Source of the DNA: Eleginops maclovinus
Lineage: Eukaryota; Chordata; Actinopteri; Perciformes; Eleginopidae
Reading direction: 5' to 3'
Assembly: GCF_036324505.1 (NCBI RefSeq)
Contig: NC_086368.1
Location: 13,426,921-13,490,920 of the forward strand
Length of the DNA: 64,000 bases
Below the pieces are notes generated by a model. That model was not told the DNA's origin. It saw only the letters and a program-made list of their open reading frames with translations, and did no database searches. Positions within the stretch are counted from its first letter, which is position 1. Every line of letters begins with the position of its first letter. A program made the position numbers and the translations under genes. Below, one piece after another: positions 41,472 to 54,000 of the stretch.

Positions 41472-42545
41472 CTACTCACACATCTGTTGCTGTGTTCTCC
41501 CACTGACTGGCCCATTGCTCTCTGAAGTGCCAAAATTGGTGATTGAGGCTGAAGAGTTGTGGCTTTTCAGGATTTTCTGCTTCCCTGTACAACTCTTGTA
41601 CAAGTTCTCAGCACTTCGTCTGAAGTGATGGTCCAGGAAAAAGTAAATGGCCGGATTCACACAGCTGTTGAAGAAGGCCAGGCAACCCGACAAGAGGAGT
41701 CCGTTATTCTGCCACAACTCAGCATCACAACTCAGGTTGGCGTTGGAGAGCTTCGCGCTGATAATGATGACTTTGAAGATGTTAAACGGGAGCCAGGACA
41801 CCACGAAGGCCAATATGATGGAGAAGACCATCTTCAGGGAGTGTCTGTACCGTGCTTCAGCCCGAGGATTGGCAGCACAGTGCTGATTGAGATGCATCAC
41901 TATGGTGCCATAGCAGACCACGAGGATCAACACAGGTATAACAAAAGTGAGTAAAGCCATGGCGAGGCTCAGGCCCAGAAAAAAAGGCGAGTTGTTTTCT
42001 TCCACACACCAGAGTGCATCCCCTGAGGACTCTACTCTGCGGTAGAGGAGAGATGGGATACCCAGCATCAAAGAAATCAACCACACTGCAGCACATGTAG
42101 CCCGGACGCACCTGCTGTTCCTGAGATACCTTGCATCCATCAGCTTCACCACTGCCAGGTAACGATCCACACTCATGCAAGTAAGGAAGAAGATGTTGGA
42201 GATGCGGTTCACAGCTATAATGTAGCTGCTCAGTTTACACAGAAGGTCTCCAGCCGCCCCAAAGTCCCAGTGGCCACTGCTTGCAGAGATGGCCCACAGA
42301 GGCAGGGTGAGGACGAAGACGAGGTCTGCCAAGGCCAGGTTGACAACAAAGGTGTCCACCAGACGCCCACCTTTCCTACCTTTGCTGCCCACCACTGAGA
42401 TCACAAAGAGGTTGCCAAGGATGCCTGTGAGGAATATCAGGTAATACAGTATGGGCAGGTAGATGTTGGAGCCACGCATGTGTAAACTGGGACAATCCAC
42501 GTCATCAAAATTGTAGTAATCATAATACTCGGTGTAGGCGTCCAT
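41472..42545 (-). CDS. gpr25: gpr25, chemokine-receptor-like G-protein-coupled receptor
   Basis: An intact single-exon frame of 357 residues. It is a class A GPCR with seven hydrophobic segments. Visible landmarks are the TM1 motif GILGN (41-45), TM2 LALADLVF, the TM3/ECL2 cysteine pair C103 and C180, DRY at 127-129 (MSVDRYLAVVKL), SWLPF in TM6 (250-254), NPAIY in TM7 (297-301), and a sequon NLS at 270. The N-terminus is rich in Tyr and Asp (EYYDYYNFDD), which suggests tyrosine sulfation as in chemokine receptors. RLVDTFV, FVLTLPLWA and the DRY region match GPR25 closely. GPR25 was long an orphan and has been reported as a receptor for CXCL17 that guides T cells to mucosa; whether this holds in fish is unknown. 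inava next door repeats the human order. A TCTCTCAG just before the ATG could be the acceptor of a 5' UTR intron. Confidence 0.93.
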   Translation of the reverse strand: MDAYTEYYDYYNFDDVDCPSLHMRGSNIYLPILYYLIFLTGILGNLFVISVVGSKGRKGGRLVDTFVVNLALADLVFVLTLPLWAISASSGHWDFGAAGDLLCKLSSYIIAVNRISNIFFLTCMSVDRYLAVVKLMDARYLRNSRCVRATCAAVWLISLMLGIPSLLYRRVESSGDALWCVEENNSPFFLGLSLAMALLTFVIPVLILVVCYGTIVMHLNQHCAANPRAEARYRHSLKMVFSIILAFVVSWLPFNIFKVIIISAKLSNANLSCDAELWQNNGLLLSGCLAFFNSCVNPAIYFFLDHHFRRSAENLYKSCTGKQKILKSHNSSASITNFGTSESNGPVSGRTQQQMCE

Positions 42546-42715
42546 CCTGAGAGATCACAGAGAGGCTCTGCAGCTGCTGTTGTGTGGCAGGGTGGTTAGT
42601 CTATGCAACAAGCAGCTACTAGGTATTACATGAAAAACCACAGAGAAAAATAAATCCCTTTTCAGCTCTTACCCCTCTGTCTGTGATAACTTCCTCTACA
42701 TTACATTTTCCCTTG

Positions 42716-42725
42716 TGATTGGCTA
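42716..42725 (-). promoter_or_regulatory. CCAAT box upstream of gpr25
   Basis: Reads TAGCCAATCA on the minus strand, about 175 bases upstream of the gpr25 start codon and in the sense orientation. This is a usual place for an NF-Y site in a proximal promoter. No clear TATA box accompanies it. Confidence 0.4.
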
Positions 42726-42818
42726 AAAGGTAGAACTTGCAACCTTTTGCTTTATCTCATAAAGGTCTCAATTTACAGTTGCAGCGGTTTGACCTCGTTA
42801 TGGTAACATATTCTCCAA

Positions 42819-42820
<2 letters not shown>

Positions 42821-42905
<85 letters not shown>
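42821..42905. repeat. (GT)n microsatellite
   Basis: 85 bases of pure GT repeat, about 280 bp upstream of the gpr25 start codon, so it sits in or near the promoter. Confidence 0.99.
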
Positions 42906-42906
<1 letters not shown>

Positions 42907-42959
42907 CCATATCAAATGTCACATCTGCCTAATACAGAAGAGGACCAGAGGTTGAAGAC

Positions 42960-43350
42960 GTAATCAGTTTTTTTCTTTTTTAAGTAAAAGGTTATTTGTA
43001 CTTTTACTATAACACTATTATGTTCTTTTGCTAAAGTAAATTAAGTTACACTAAAAGCCTTTTACTCAAGTAAATGTACAATTTATTTGCATCAAAATAT
43101 TATTGAATAAAACGTATTGATGCATTATGTTCTTCAATTAAAGTTACAGCTGGTAAGAAATGAGAATCTGTGAATCTGAATCTTCTTAATCTCCTTAAAC
43201 TGTCAGATAAAGTATCCTCTGTAATGTAATTGGGTAGTACCCAAAGTAGCATAACATGGAAATACTTTCAGTATATAAAGTTATGTTTAAGTTACCTTAA
43301 AAATGTATTTATGTTTAAGTAACACTACTTATTTTATGAGTGTGAACTAA
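42960..43350. repeat. ACTTTTACT/AAGTAAATGTAC dispersed repeat
   Basis: Contains TTTGTACTTTTACTATAAC, CTAAAGTAAATTAAGTTAC and TTTTACTCAAGTAAATGTAC, words of a repeat commonly dispersed in fish genomes and usually found next to genes as old, frayed copies. The ends cannot be set. Confidence 0.45.
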
Positions 43351-43779
43351 CTACCACCAAAAGTTTTTTTCTTTAATCACAGTGTATTGGATGTGTGTAA
43401 CCAGTAGAGGGCAGGTAAGATTTACTTGTGTTTCATGTGTGCGACCTCCTGCCTTCCTGGGGTTCGGAAACAAATGTCACTGATCTTCTGCAGAACAAAT
43501 CTTTTGTTCCTCTGCAAATTTCCCTTTTATTTGTGAAAAGATACTTCCAGTTCAAGCTGTGAATACACAGGAAGATTAGGAAGACAATATATCCTCCTAT
43601 TGTATTTCACACAAATTCAACACGCAACAAATGTAGTTGTGTGCAGGCTCCGTTCACTTTCAATCGTTATCACCTTACCTAAATGTTTTTCTTAAGGTAC
43701 AGAGAAAGCGCCCTCAATAATTATTGCGATAGGCCCTCTAAACTGTAGATCCACATAATGTTATCACTTCAGACTGTAT

Positions 43780-43980
43780 TAAAGTCAGAATCAGAATACC
43801 TTTATTCTTCCCACAGAGGGGAACTTCTCATTAGTTACAGCAAAAAAAGCCAAAGACTGCTTAATATTACACCCAAGATACAAAAATATATACAAGAATT
43901 ACACAGTTACAAAAGTAACATTCAGCATGTTGTTCTGATTAAAGGGAATTACTACATGGTGTCCCTGTGCAAAATATAGA
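43780..43980. repeat. Dispersed repeat beginning GTCAGAATCAGAATACCTTTATT
   Basis: The opening AGTCAGAATCAGAATACC, then TTTATTCTTCCCACAGAGGGGAA, matches the start of a very common teleost repeat (usual form CAGAATACTTTATTGATCCC, then GAGGGGAAATT). I cannot name the parent element with confidence. Confidence 0.5.
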
Positions 43981-44060
43981 CTGTATACAAGAAGACACAA
44001 ATTATACAAACAAAGTTAGTTCAAAGCAAATCAGCAATCCCTTGGCTGCTCACATTCAAA

Positions 44061-44180
<120 letters not shown>

Positions 44181-47059
44181 TGGTGACATTTGAAATATGC
44201 AGATATTGAATTTCAAATGCTGATCAAGAACCAGCACCTATACTGTCTTATTTAAACTTTTACTTTCAGTGTCTCGATTTGAATTGCTTTGTTTTCACGT
44301 TCACTCTGTTACCAACTTTGTGTAGAGGCCAGTTTTAGCACCGACTCAGCATAAATTATTGTTTAGAGAAAGTGTGATTTTGACCAATAATTACATAGCA
44401 AACTGCTTTCTGCTGTGCACAAGTCAAAAGGTTATTAATATATCTCATTCTGTTCTCTATAGTGAAGTATTACCATTGTAATGTTTGTTTTTTCTATACC
44501 CCACATGTCTCTTAGGTTTTTTCTTATGTGAAGTGAAAGTAATATGAAGTACAAATTATATTTTAAAAAAACATGGAAATAAGATTTACAACTCACTGCC
44601 ACGTTGCAAAAACCTGAAAATGACAAACATCAAAACTATGTTTCATGCACCTGTTCGGAAGCAGCAGGCATCATTTTTGATAACTTGATCGTAAAGATAA
44701 AGCTGTTGTTTGTAATCAGCTGCCGGGATAGTTGTGTCACAAACACAAAAACAAAGATGAAGCAACCTCAAACTGCTTGCCGAGGCATTGTTCGTGGGCA
44801 GATAATCTTTACCAAGTCAGTCAGTCTGGATGGTATGATTCAACCAGCTGCTCAATGCCTCTAAGATTCACCCTGATGAAAGATAACAGAGAAGGCTTTA
44901 GCAACCACTGTTACAGGGAAGGAAACTGTCATCGTGACTACTTCCTCAAGACAGAGCAGACCTCAGGAGATATTAACTCTGTAGTCCAGCTGTCAGCTAT
45001 TGTGCTGAGGCCATTAGCAGTGATGTTGGAGGACAGGCAACATCTTACAACAGGCTGGAGAATGCCTTATTGTTCTGCAGGAGAGGTTCAGTTAAGAAAG
45101 CAAAGTGAATGAAAGACCTCCTTATAGGATCCCTGCTCCACTTTCTAGCATTGTGCGTAATTCAAATACTCTTTGTAGTGTCAAGGTGATGTGTGGATAT
45201 ACTCATCACGGCAGAAAATCCTGTCAGTCCCGCTTTGTTCTGTTTGACGATGTTCCCCCTCATGCTCAGCTGTACCTTTTTCCTTTAAAAAGTTTTAATT
45301 ATTTCTTCTGCATTCTTGCTGCCCTGTCAGTGGAACACTACATTCCTCTGCTCGAATAAGTGCTGTCTCACTCCAATTGAGCAGAGTAAATGTGAGAGCC
45401 AGTGAATGGAGCAGCCTCAATAGGAGAAAATAAACAATTGCATTGGTCCATGGGTGCAGCGGGGGAGAGCGGATGAGAGGAAGGGAGAAAGGCCTCCCTA
45501 ACGTGCTAAGATTCCCATGGATACTCAGTCCTTTTTCTGTTGAGAGGACGATCTCGTAAAGTACTTCAACAGTGGATTATTTCTCTTTTCCTTTTACTCT
45601 GTTTTTATTTGAGGAGAGAAAGGGTGGTATGCGTCAGGGTGATTGTTAGACATAGGGGGGTCACATGCACAGACGTGCGCACTCGTATACACACTCACAC
45701 ACATCACACACACACACACACACATACAATTTGCTCCTCACTTGTCGAGTGCTAAGTTTAAAAATGGAGTCCATTGTTTAGGCGTGAAAGGTTCTTGTTT
45801 TAGCTGTTTAACTGAATCAAAAGTTCCTTCAACACAAAGGACTGCACCCTCAGGCCTCCATTATGTGTCATTTTAAGTGAGGAGGGGCGTTTAACTGTTC
45901 CTGTTGTTAAAAAAACAAAACTTCATATTTTAACACACACAAAAAAAGAAATGTAAGAGTACAAAGAGTTAAAGAAGAATGATGAATTTGTCACAGTTTG
46001 TCAGTTTGAACATATAGGCAAAGTCCAATTTGAGTAGCCAAAACAAAAAATTGATATCGATGAGCGAGCATTTTCAGATTTTAGTTTATTATCTCTTACC
46101 AAGATGATATGGCTTCATTAAGATTTCGGCTACCATTTAACTTTTCTGGGGACTTACATAGAGGCTGTCAAGTGGTTGCTAAGATGTTTGGTGTGTTTTT
46201 TCAAATTTTTAACTAGGTGGTTAATGTCTGCCATCAACAATTTGCTTTTTTTTCACATTGACTTAGCATTAAATGAGATTTTGGACTCTTTCTTGTTATC
46301 GTTATTTGCATCATCACTGACTGCTGCCGAGTTATGCATTGAGTTCCACTGACTACATCCTGACTAAAATGTGACTAAGACCTACTATAATTTTAAGTTT
46401 GCCGCTAAGACTAAGACTAAATTAGTTCTAGCTGTCCTCTTTCTTTTCAAAACTATGAAGCAGCATTAACATTTGATCCTTTTGTTTTCCATATGCTTTC
46501 AGATTTCTTTCGTATTTATATTACATTTTCTTGAGTTGCTGTTTGATTCTGATGCATTATTTACTAATAGAATTTTTCGTGACAAAAACTGGAGGCTTTC
46601 TGTCTAAATGTGTCCCTCTGAGTGCAGGTTATCCGTCAGAGCATTCAGTAAACACGGCTTAACTACTCAAAGAGGAGTCATGTTTCATCTGCTGCTGAGA
46701 ACTTAATGAGCAGCTTTGAGAGAAGACAGGAGAAGCCTGTTGGCCCTGCGGCGGGATCAGGTTTGTGTGGAGGGGAGACTATAATGGCTAAATCATTAAG
46801 TAGGAAAATCATTATTGCACTAGCACTGCTGGCAGCTGGTGACAGGAGTGTGAAAGACCAGGAAACCTAAGCTGATACATGGAAGAGGTGGATCATCTGA
46901 AAAAGCATTGCATTATATGTTTGTGATATGACACTGTCCTGCATATATTAAGGTTTGAAATCTGTTTTTTCAAGCTGCAAATTGTGTTAGAAGGTATGCA
47001 GGTATTATGGAGCAGTAATTGCATTATACAGCAATTAAAGAGGACCTAAGGCTTAAAGT

Positions 47060-47360
47060 AGGAGTGTGTAGGATTTGGGCAATTTATTTACAGAAATATA
47101 ATATAATATTCATAACCATGTTTGATAATCATCTGAGATTATGAATAAATGTGTTTTCTTTTGCTGAATGAGCCCTTTGTATCTACATAGGTAGCCATAT
47201 TCCTCAGACAAACCAAACTGTGGCTCAACAAGGGCCTTTAATGTTTTTGGTTACCTGAAGCCTTATGAGGTGTTCTGACACAATTGGAAAGGGAGGGGTA
47301 AGCGGAGCAACATTGCAATCTACATCATCACTGCTATATGGCAATAAATCCTATACAAAG
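47060..47360. mobile_element. MITE-like teleost repeat with short terminal inverted repeats
   Basis: The left end has GTGTGTAGGATTT and the right end AAATCCTATACAAA, which are inverted copies of each other with small differences. The interior contains ATAATATTCATAACCATGTTT, GAATGAGCCCTTTGTATCTACATAG and GACAAACCAAACTGTGGCTC, phrases of a repeat seen many times in fish genomes. No coding capacity. Confidence 0.6.
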
Positions 47361-50300
47361 GTCTTTTGTGAGCCAGATCACATTCACTGATGTCAAAACA
47401 AGGCCCAAAACATCAACTCAGTCAGCTACAGATACCAGCAGCTCACATCTCAAAAACACACCTCATTTAGATTTAACCATTAAAGTAGTCTTAAATCTGA
47501 ACTGCAATTTATCCCAGAATCCAGACTCTGTTTCAATTACCACAACCATGTTATAAATTCAAGATCGGCCTTATTATCATGCCATTACAATTAACTTTCT
47601 AAATCTGGACACTGGTGGGAGTAGGGTTGTAACAAAGACAGCTTTATTACTTTACATTAACAATTTGTATCAATTACAGTTTATAGCAGTCTTAACATCT
47701 GAGCTTCATTAGAGGCATAACGTTAAGTTAATACAACTGCCTTCATTTTCTTGTTGTTTTATGATGCAGAGAGTTTGTTAACTCGACACAATAATGTCAA
47801 GCCTTGTGTGTGCATCATGCATTATAACACTTTGGTAAAATCCTATGAAGCTAGTTGATAGTTTGAGTAATACAAAGTGACATCCTCTTTTTGAAAACAT
47901 AATGACAAGGATATCACAGACATTTGTAGAGGCTGCAGACTTGACCCGTCAGGTATTCTGGTGTGACTGGACTACCCTTGCATCCCAGGGGAAAGTTTTT
48001 GGAGCAGATGGCTGCCTCAGTGGGCAGCATTGAGTGTCAGCTGACAGTAAATGATCTTCTCAGCAAGGGGCCATTATTTTACAGCTTGTCCTTGTAAAGC
48101 AAAAAACAAGGTTGTATGAAACTGTAAACGAACAATGATGGAAAAAAATGTAAGTTTATTGATTTCAAAGCGGGGCTGGACTTGGTGGCTGACATTGATC
48201 CTCCTCATTTGAGTCGAGAAGAACATCTGCTGCCGCCGGGCTGATTAGGAGATCAGGAGATGATCTGGTCCCGGGTTGATCCCAGGAAGGTGAAAGTCTC
48301 AGCTGTGTTCACAATGAAGGAGCTGATCTCCAGGGGAAGAGGGGCAGGCAGGTTCCCTCTATAGTCAATACTCATCTTTGTAGTTGTATGTGTGTTTTCA
48401 GGAGTGTATTTCTTGGCCTTGTTACCACCATCGGAAACAGTTTTACTTGTCTCATCTTTGGGCACCACAAGCTGATTGATCCGCCCGCACAACCAAGCGA
48501 AGATAATGTCTCACCTCCTGCTATGAGTGAGCTTCTCACTTTGTTTTGACTCAGTGGGGCAGTCCTCACAGATTTCATTCTCAGTTTGTTATTAGCTGTG
48601 AGGACCTGTTCACATTAGGACTGTTTTGGGTCAGTAGGTCAGAGGACAGGCTTACCAACACCTGGGGGACAGAGTTCATCGCTCAGAGAGCCATTAGGAG
48701 CAGAAAGGCTGAACCCCAACCAATGACAGCAGGCGTATCACTTCTGGCTGCAATAGGAGGTCAGCAGTGAGAACATGCATTTGTGTGTAAGGTGTTCACC
48801 ATTGTGTGCAAATGTGTGGCTCAGAAGAAACGGTGCATGCAGAGCAGGAACAAGAACGCATTGTTGATTTTCAGAAAAGTATTGTTTGTTGTTTTTAAGA
48901 GAAACAAAAATGGGTGGCTTAAGAGGAAGGGTTGATGAATGTGTTGATGGTGGCATTTTGATTGGGGTAATTTTGACCTGACAGGGCCCAGGCTCTCTCA
49001 TGAATCAAAATGTGTCAGCCAGGCGCTGGAGATGGAGGGCTGCTCATTGTGGCTCTGACACCCATGTGAGGGGCTGAGGCTGCTGGGGGTCAAGTGTGAC
49101 ACCTCATTAGGACGATGTTGATTTAGTGTGGCCGCAGCGCAACAGACCTCCTCCCATGGGGTATGGAGAGGTGTTTGAGTGAGGGGGTGGGGAGCACCAA
49201 GCTCCGGACAGAGAGTGGGGGGCTACTGCTCTTCATCCGCAAGGCTGTCATCTGACAGCATGCAAATCATGCACCTACGCCAACACACCCTGCCCCCTCT
49301 TTAAATCTCACCCCGTCTCTAGTTTTTAAACATGCATTTATTTAACTAAGGATCCATGTGTAACTGTTTCGGAGAGATATACATGTGTATCTAATCTAGT
49401 TTTGTGTTTGTGCGTTTTTTTAATGTGGGGCCCTCTGGTTTGGTCAGTTTTCCCCCTCAGTGAACCCAACACCCTTGACAGAATAATTTCGACCTTTCAC
49501 CTTTGATCTTTCGATTTGAAATTGTTTTCTGTAATGTCAAGATTACTTCTGTTCTGATAATCTGCAGTTGGGGCCCGCAGCTCGTGCAAACTGTTTTTTG
49601 CCAATTTTGAGAACGGGAGTCTGAAGGTTGAGGAATTGCTGTTTTAAGGTTTTAAAGTATAACGTTAGCTGATCTTGTGCATTATTTTAAAATTGCTATT
49701 GAGAGGATAATATTTACCGGGATTAAAATTTGAAAAAAACATTGAGTTTTTGCATAATACTTGCTAACATGCTGAAAATTAAGTCAAATTTAAAGTAATA
49801 GTGCAATTGTTCAACCTTAAGTTATTTGTTTAATTTTAAATAAATAAATCAATGTTTTTATTGACAAGAATGTCTCTGTACACTCTCTGCCAAGCTGTTC
49901 CTGGTTGCTCATGAATACCCCAGTGATTTCATTTGAATATTTTTGTGCACAAACTCAATGTTGATCTTTTGATGAACTTTTGTAACTGTTTTGGATATTC
50001 GACTGGGCAGAGACGAGTTTTGTTCCTGTTTATTCTGAAGCATTAGCCAACAAAATACATGTTTAAATGTTCTTATTATTTAAATAGTTTAAGATTAGGG
50101 ATTTGAGGGCAGGATGCAAAGAGTGTTTGGGACAAATTTAAACTTTGACCTTTAGATGTAGTGCCCCCATCTGGCCAAATTGTCATACTGCATTAGAAAT
50201 TGTACAGGCACACTTCCTGCAAGTCACAGTTAAAGTTGTATCCCTGATACGTTGTGCATTATTGAGAAGTACTTTGGTAAAAGAGACAAATATCAATTAA

Positions 50301-50944
50301 ACATTTTCATTTGAAGTGCCGTATCTGTTTTATGGATAGCTAATATATCTATTATTTAAATGCAAGCATCCCACAATGCCTTGGTTAAAACTATTATGAT
50401 TGATCATCTCCATTATTCTTCCATGCCGGCTTTTTATTCAGGTAGCTTGACTGATCCATTCATGTCAACTGATCCCTAATTTCTTCTCTGTTATTACATC
50501 TCAGTTTCAATTACAGCACAAAGCCACACACTGCTGGACTGTCACTGTGTCTCATTGGCTGGGAATTCATTGAGAAAATTAATGTCTGTCTTAGTGTCAG
50601 TGACTGCTTGAATTTGATTACTGTGACTCAGAGGCCCACACCAAATGTCATAGTTTGTCACCGGGCAGTTTCCCCCTCGTTCTGCAATACACAAAAGACA
50701 TTGAGTTACCCTTTATTGGATGAACTCATCATGCATACTTAAATCCAAAATGATGGAAAGCGTTGAACTAAAGGAGTGTCCAAATCAGAAAATGCATGAA
50801 TAATGAATGAAATCACAGCTATGGTCAGTGGGCCTAAAAATTAAGGGTTGTGTGAATTGTTAAGAATTGAGGTAATAAATTGCTTTTTAAGTTGGAACTA
50901 ATATTGACAATAAGCCTGACCTTCTTTACTCCCATGGTCTCTGA

Positions 50945-51067
<123 letters not shown>

Positions 51068-54000
51068 AGTCACACACGCACCCACAAACAAAGGTGCAGA
51101 GGGCCATCTGTCTTTTCTGATGGTACAGATCTGGAAAACAATGAAGGCCTCGTGATATTTCACAGATTTCCCTCTAAACACTTCACACTTCAAACACACA
51201 GATATCTGCTGTTTTCCTCACCGCTGTTGTCTTTGATCAATTAAAATCTTATAAGTTGCAGAAATATATATTTGTCACCCACTTATTAATAAATCTCTCT
51301 TGCCAAGAATGAATGATTTATGAATGCTGTTATAGCCGATGTCACAGTCCACTTTTGTTGCCTTTGAGATTTTACTCATTAGTCTGAATAATAACTGTCA
51401 CTAATTCAAGCTGTTCTCGAATGGCTTTTTGAATAGAAAGAGAGGGAGAGAGTGCGAGTGAGAGAGAGGCAGCAATAGAGAGGAGAGAGGCCTGAGAGAT
51501 TAACTCCAGTGAGCTCACTCTGAGAGGCCCAGGAACGGCTGAATATTGTTCTAGTGGTGGGGAGATGGGGAGATGGAGGGGGGGGCCGAAAGGAAAAAAA
51601 TCCCTATGCAGCCAGAGAAATGAACTTGATGATCTCAGGGGGGCGGGGGGAGGATCACCATTCCTTGCTCCTGACAATCAAAATTAGATTGGCCAGCACT
51701 GTGTCAACACTAGCCTCAGTTAAGGCATGACAGGGGAGGGAGGGAGCGCAACCCCCCCGTGGGTGTTTGAGAGTTTGCCATGTGAACTATGGAGACCCCA
51801 CAGTGCCTTTCACTGACTGCTCAGGCCTCAAAGAAATGCACAGCCCCTTTTTATTGGCCAGCACTGTAACCGACAGCATCTCTGCCCCGAGCTCTATATT
51901 TTGGCAACTCGTTATTGCTGTTTTTGCTGCCATGTTGCATTAAAGCCTCACAATCTGCACAACTGGGACCACAATCTGTGAGGCATGTGAATCAGAACAA
52001 ACAATATGAACTATAAATGTGAGCAATAGAGCATTAGTTCTGCATTTCTCTTCAATCATTCTTATAATTGGAATGTTTAGGGTCTGCAAAGGCACATTTA
52101 TTGAAATAGAACAATTCATACTTTACATGTACTTTACAGAAAAATAAATTCTTTAAAGAACATTTTTAAATTTAAATGAGGAGAAAATGTAAACACACCA
52201 ATAATAATAATTCTTAATAATAAATGTACCTTGTATTTTCGAACAAATGTATCTTGTATTTAAAACCAATAGGAAAATGCAAATATTGAAAAATAAATAT
52301 AAAAGCTTCCTAAAATTAGACAAGAAATCAACATAACAACAATAAACATAAACTTTATTAACATGAAATAAAACATGTTAAAATCAAAGTTAATTGTTCC
52401 TTTTTGAATGTTTTCGTCATTTTTCTCACATGAAGAAAACTGAGGTCTGTGAAGGGGGGTTGAAGCTCACTTGATCAAGGGTTGTGTTTTTGGAGGTTTG
52501 ATCAGTGACCTGGATTATTTCAGTGTGTCCTGCCCATGAGAGAGGGAGTGCAGCTGTGTCCTCGTATAACCTTCTCAATTTGTATTATATCAAACCCATA
52601 CATTCTTTAGGAGATACATTCATCTGAGAATAATTAACAGGTTTAACAATACTTTACTTTATAGAGAAATAGCACATTGAAGTTTTTGTATTTTGTTATT
52701 ACCTTTGTGTCCCCACCCTACATCTGTAATATTAACTGCACTACATTTAGTATGCTACAGATTGAATATGTTGTTCCAAAAACACGTCAGATTTAGGATT
52801 ATTACCAGGGCTGCAGGACGACAGCATGGGACAAAAGGTTTTGTTTTTCACTCTCGGCTGATTCCTGTTGTTGCCAAAAGAGAGATGTCCGACTGACTTT
52901 CAAGTAATCACACACTGCTGTGAGGAGCATTCAAAATAAGTGGACGGAATGTGCAGATTGCTGAGTATTGGCAGAGGAAAAGCGGCCTCGTGTTTTCAGT
53001 CATCATTAAGATGTTGTACCTGTGCAAACACACAGAAAGTTCATTGCTCACCTTCATGTGCCCTCCTGCATGAAATATTTTGATAAGGTGCTTCAACTTA
53101 ATGAGCTCTGTGGGTTTTGCTGTAATATCCAAGTATTGGGATTTGTCTTGATAATATCTACACTTACTTTACATATGTAGTTCATTGTAGACACATCTAA
53201 TGTGAATACATTCATGATGTTTTAAGGCACAGAAACAAAAACAAAAACATGTTGGGGCTTTTTTGATATTTTTTTCTCGCATTTTATCATTTCTGTCGGA
53301 TGTTGATAGAATCAATATTTATGGGGCAGCTGTAGAGAGACAGGAAATGCAGCAACGGTCTTGATGTCAGATCAAATCTCGGGCCTCTGTGGTAAGGATT
53401 TAACTGGTAAATATTCACTGTTCCTTTATGTCATTTCCCTTTAATTATTTTCAGATATAATTTCCCTCTATCCTTAAATAAACAACTCTCTTATTTTGAA
53501 ATAAATCAGTTTATTCATCACTGTTGTCCATCTATCAAGAGTATCATGTGTACTGGTGAACTTTTAATGTTGTTGCATGCCCCACTGAATAGAAACTTCA
53601 AAACTACAACAGGATGTACAGATGTGAGTATAATTAGGCTCTGACTGTGAGAAAGGAAATTCTCCAGGGTAGCGGTGGGCGTCCTGTCCCCAGGTGTACT
53701 TTCAGATCTGGGGGACGGCGCAGAGACATGCAGCCCCTCAACAGCATCTACAGCAGAGTCAGCTTCAAACCAGATGGTGCGCTGGGAGCACAAAAGAGTG
53801 ACAGCTGTCATTCACTGAGACTCTGAAACTCTGCAGGAAACTCCACCTACACTGATTAACCAGAGTGAAACACAATGAAGAAGGATCAACATGAATTAGA
53901 TTTCTCTCAAGAAGCCTGTTTTCTCAGAGTAAAATGCTAATCTTTTCAAATCACAGTTAATTGTATCGGATTTCAAGCTAAAGTCACAACAAAATACTTG

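Noticed and set aside
41559..41954. 131-codon plus-strand frame
   Set aside because: It is antisense to the gpr25 coding exon, with no family resemblance.
44604..45112. Overlapping plus-strand frames of 86 and 126 codons
   Set aside because: No domain, no plausible splice context and ordinary composition; treated as chance.
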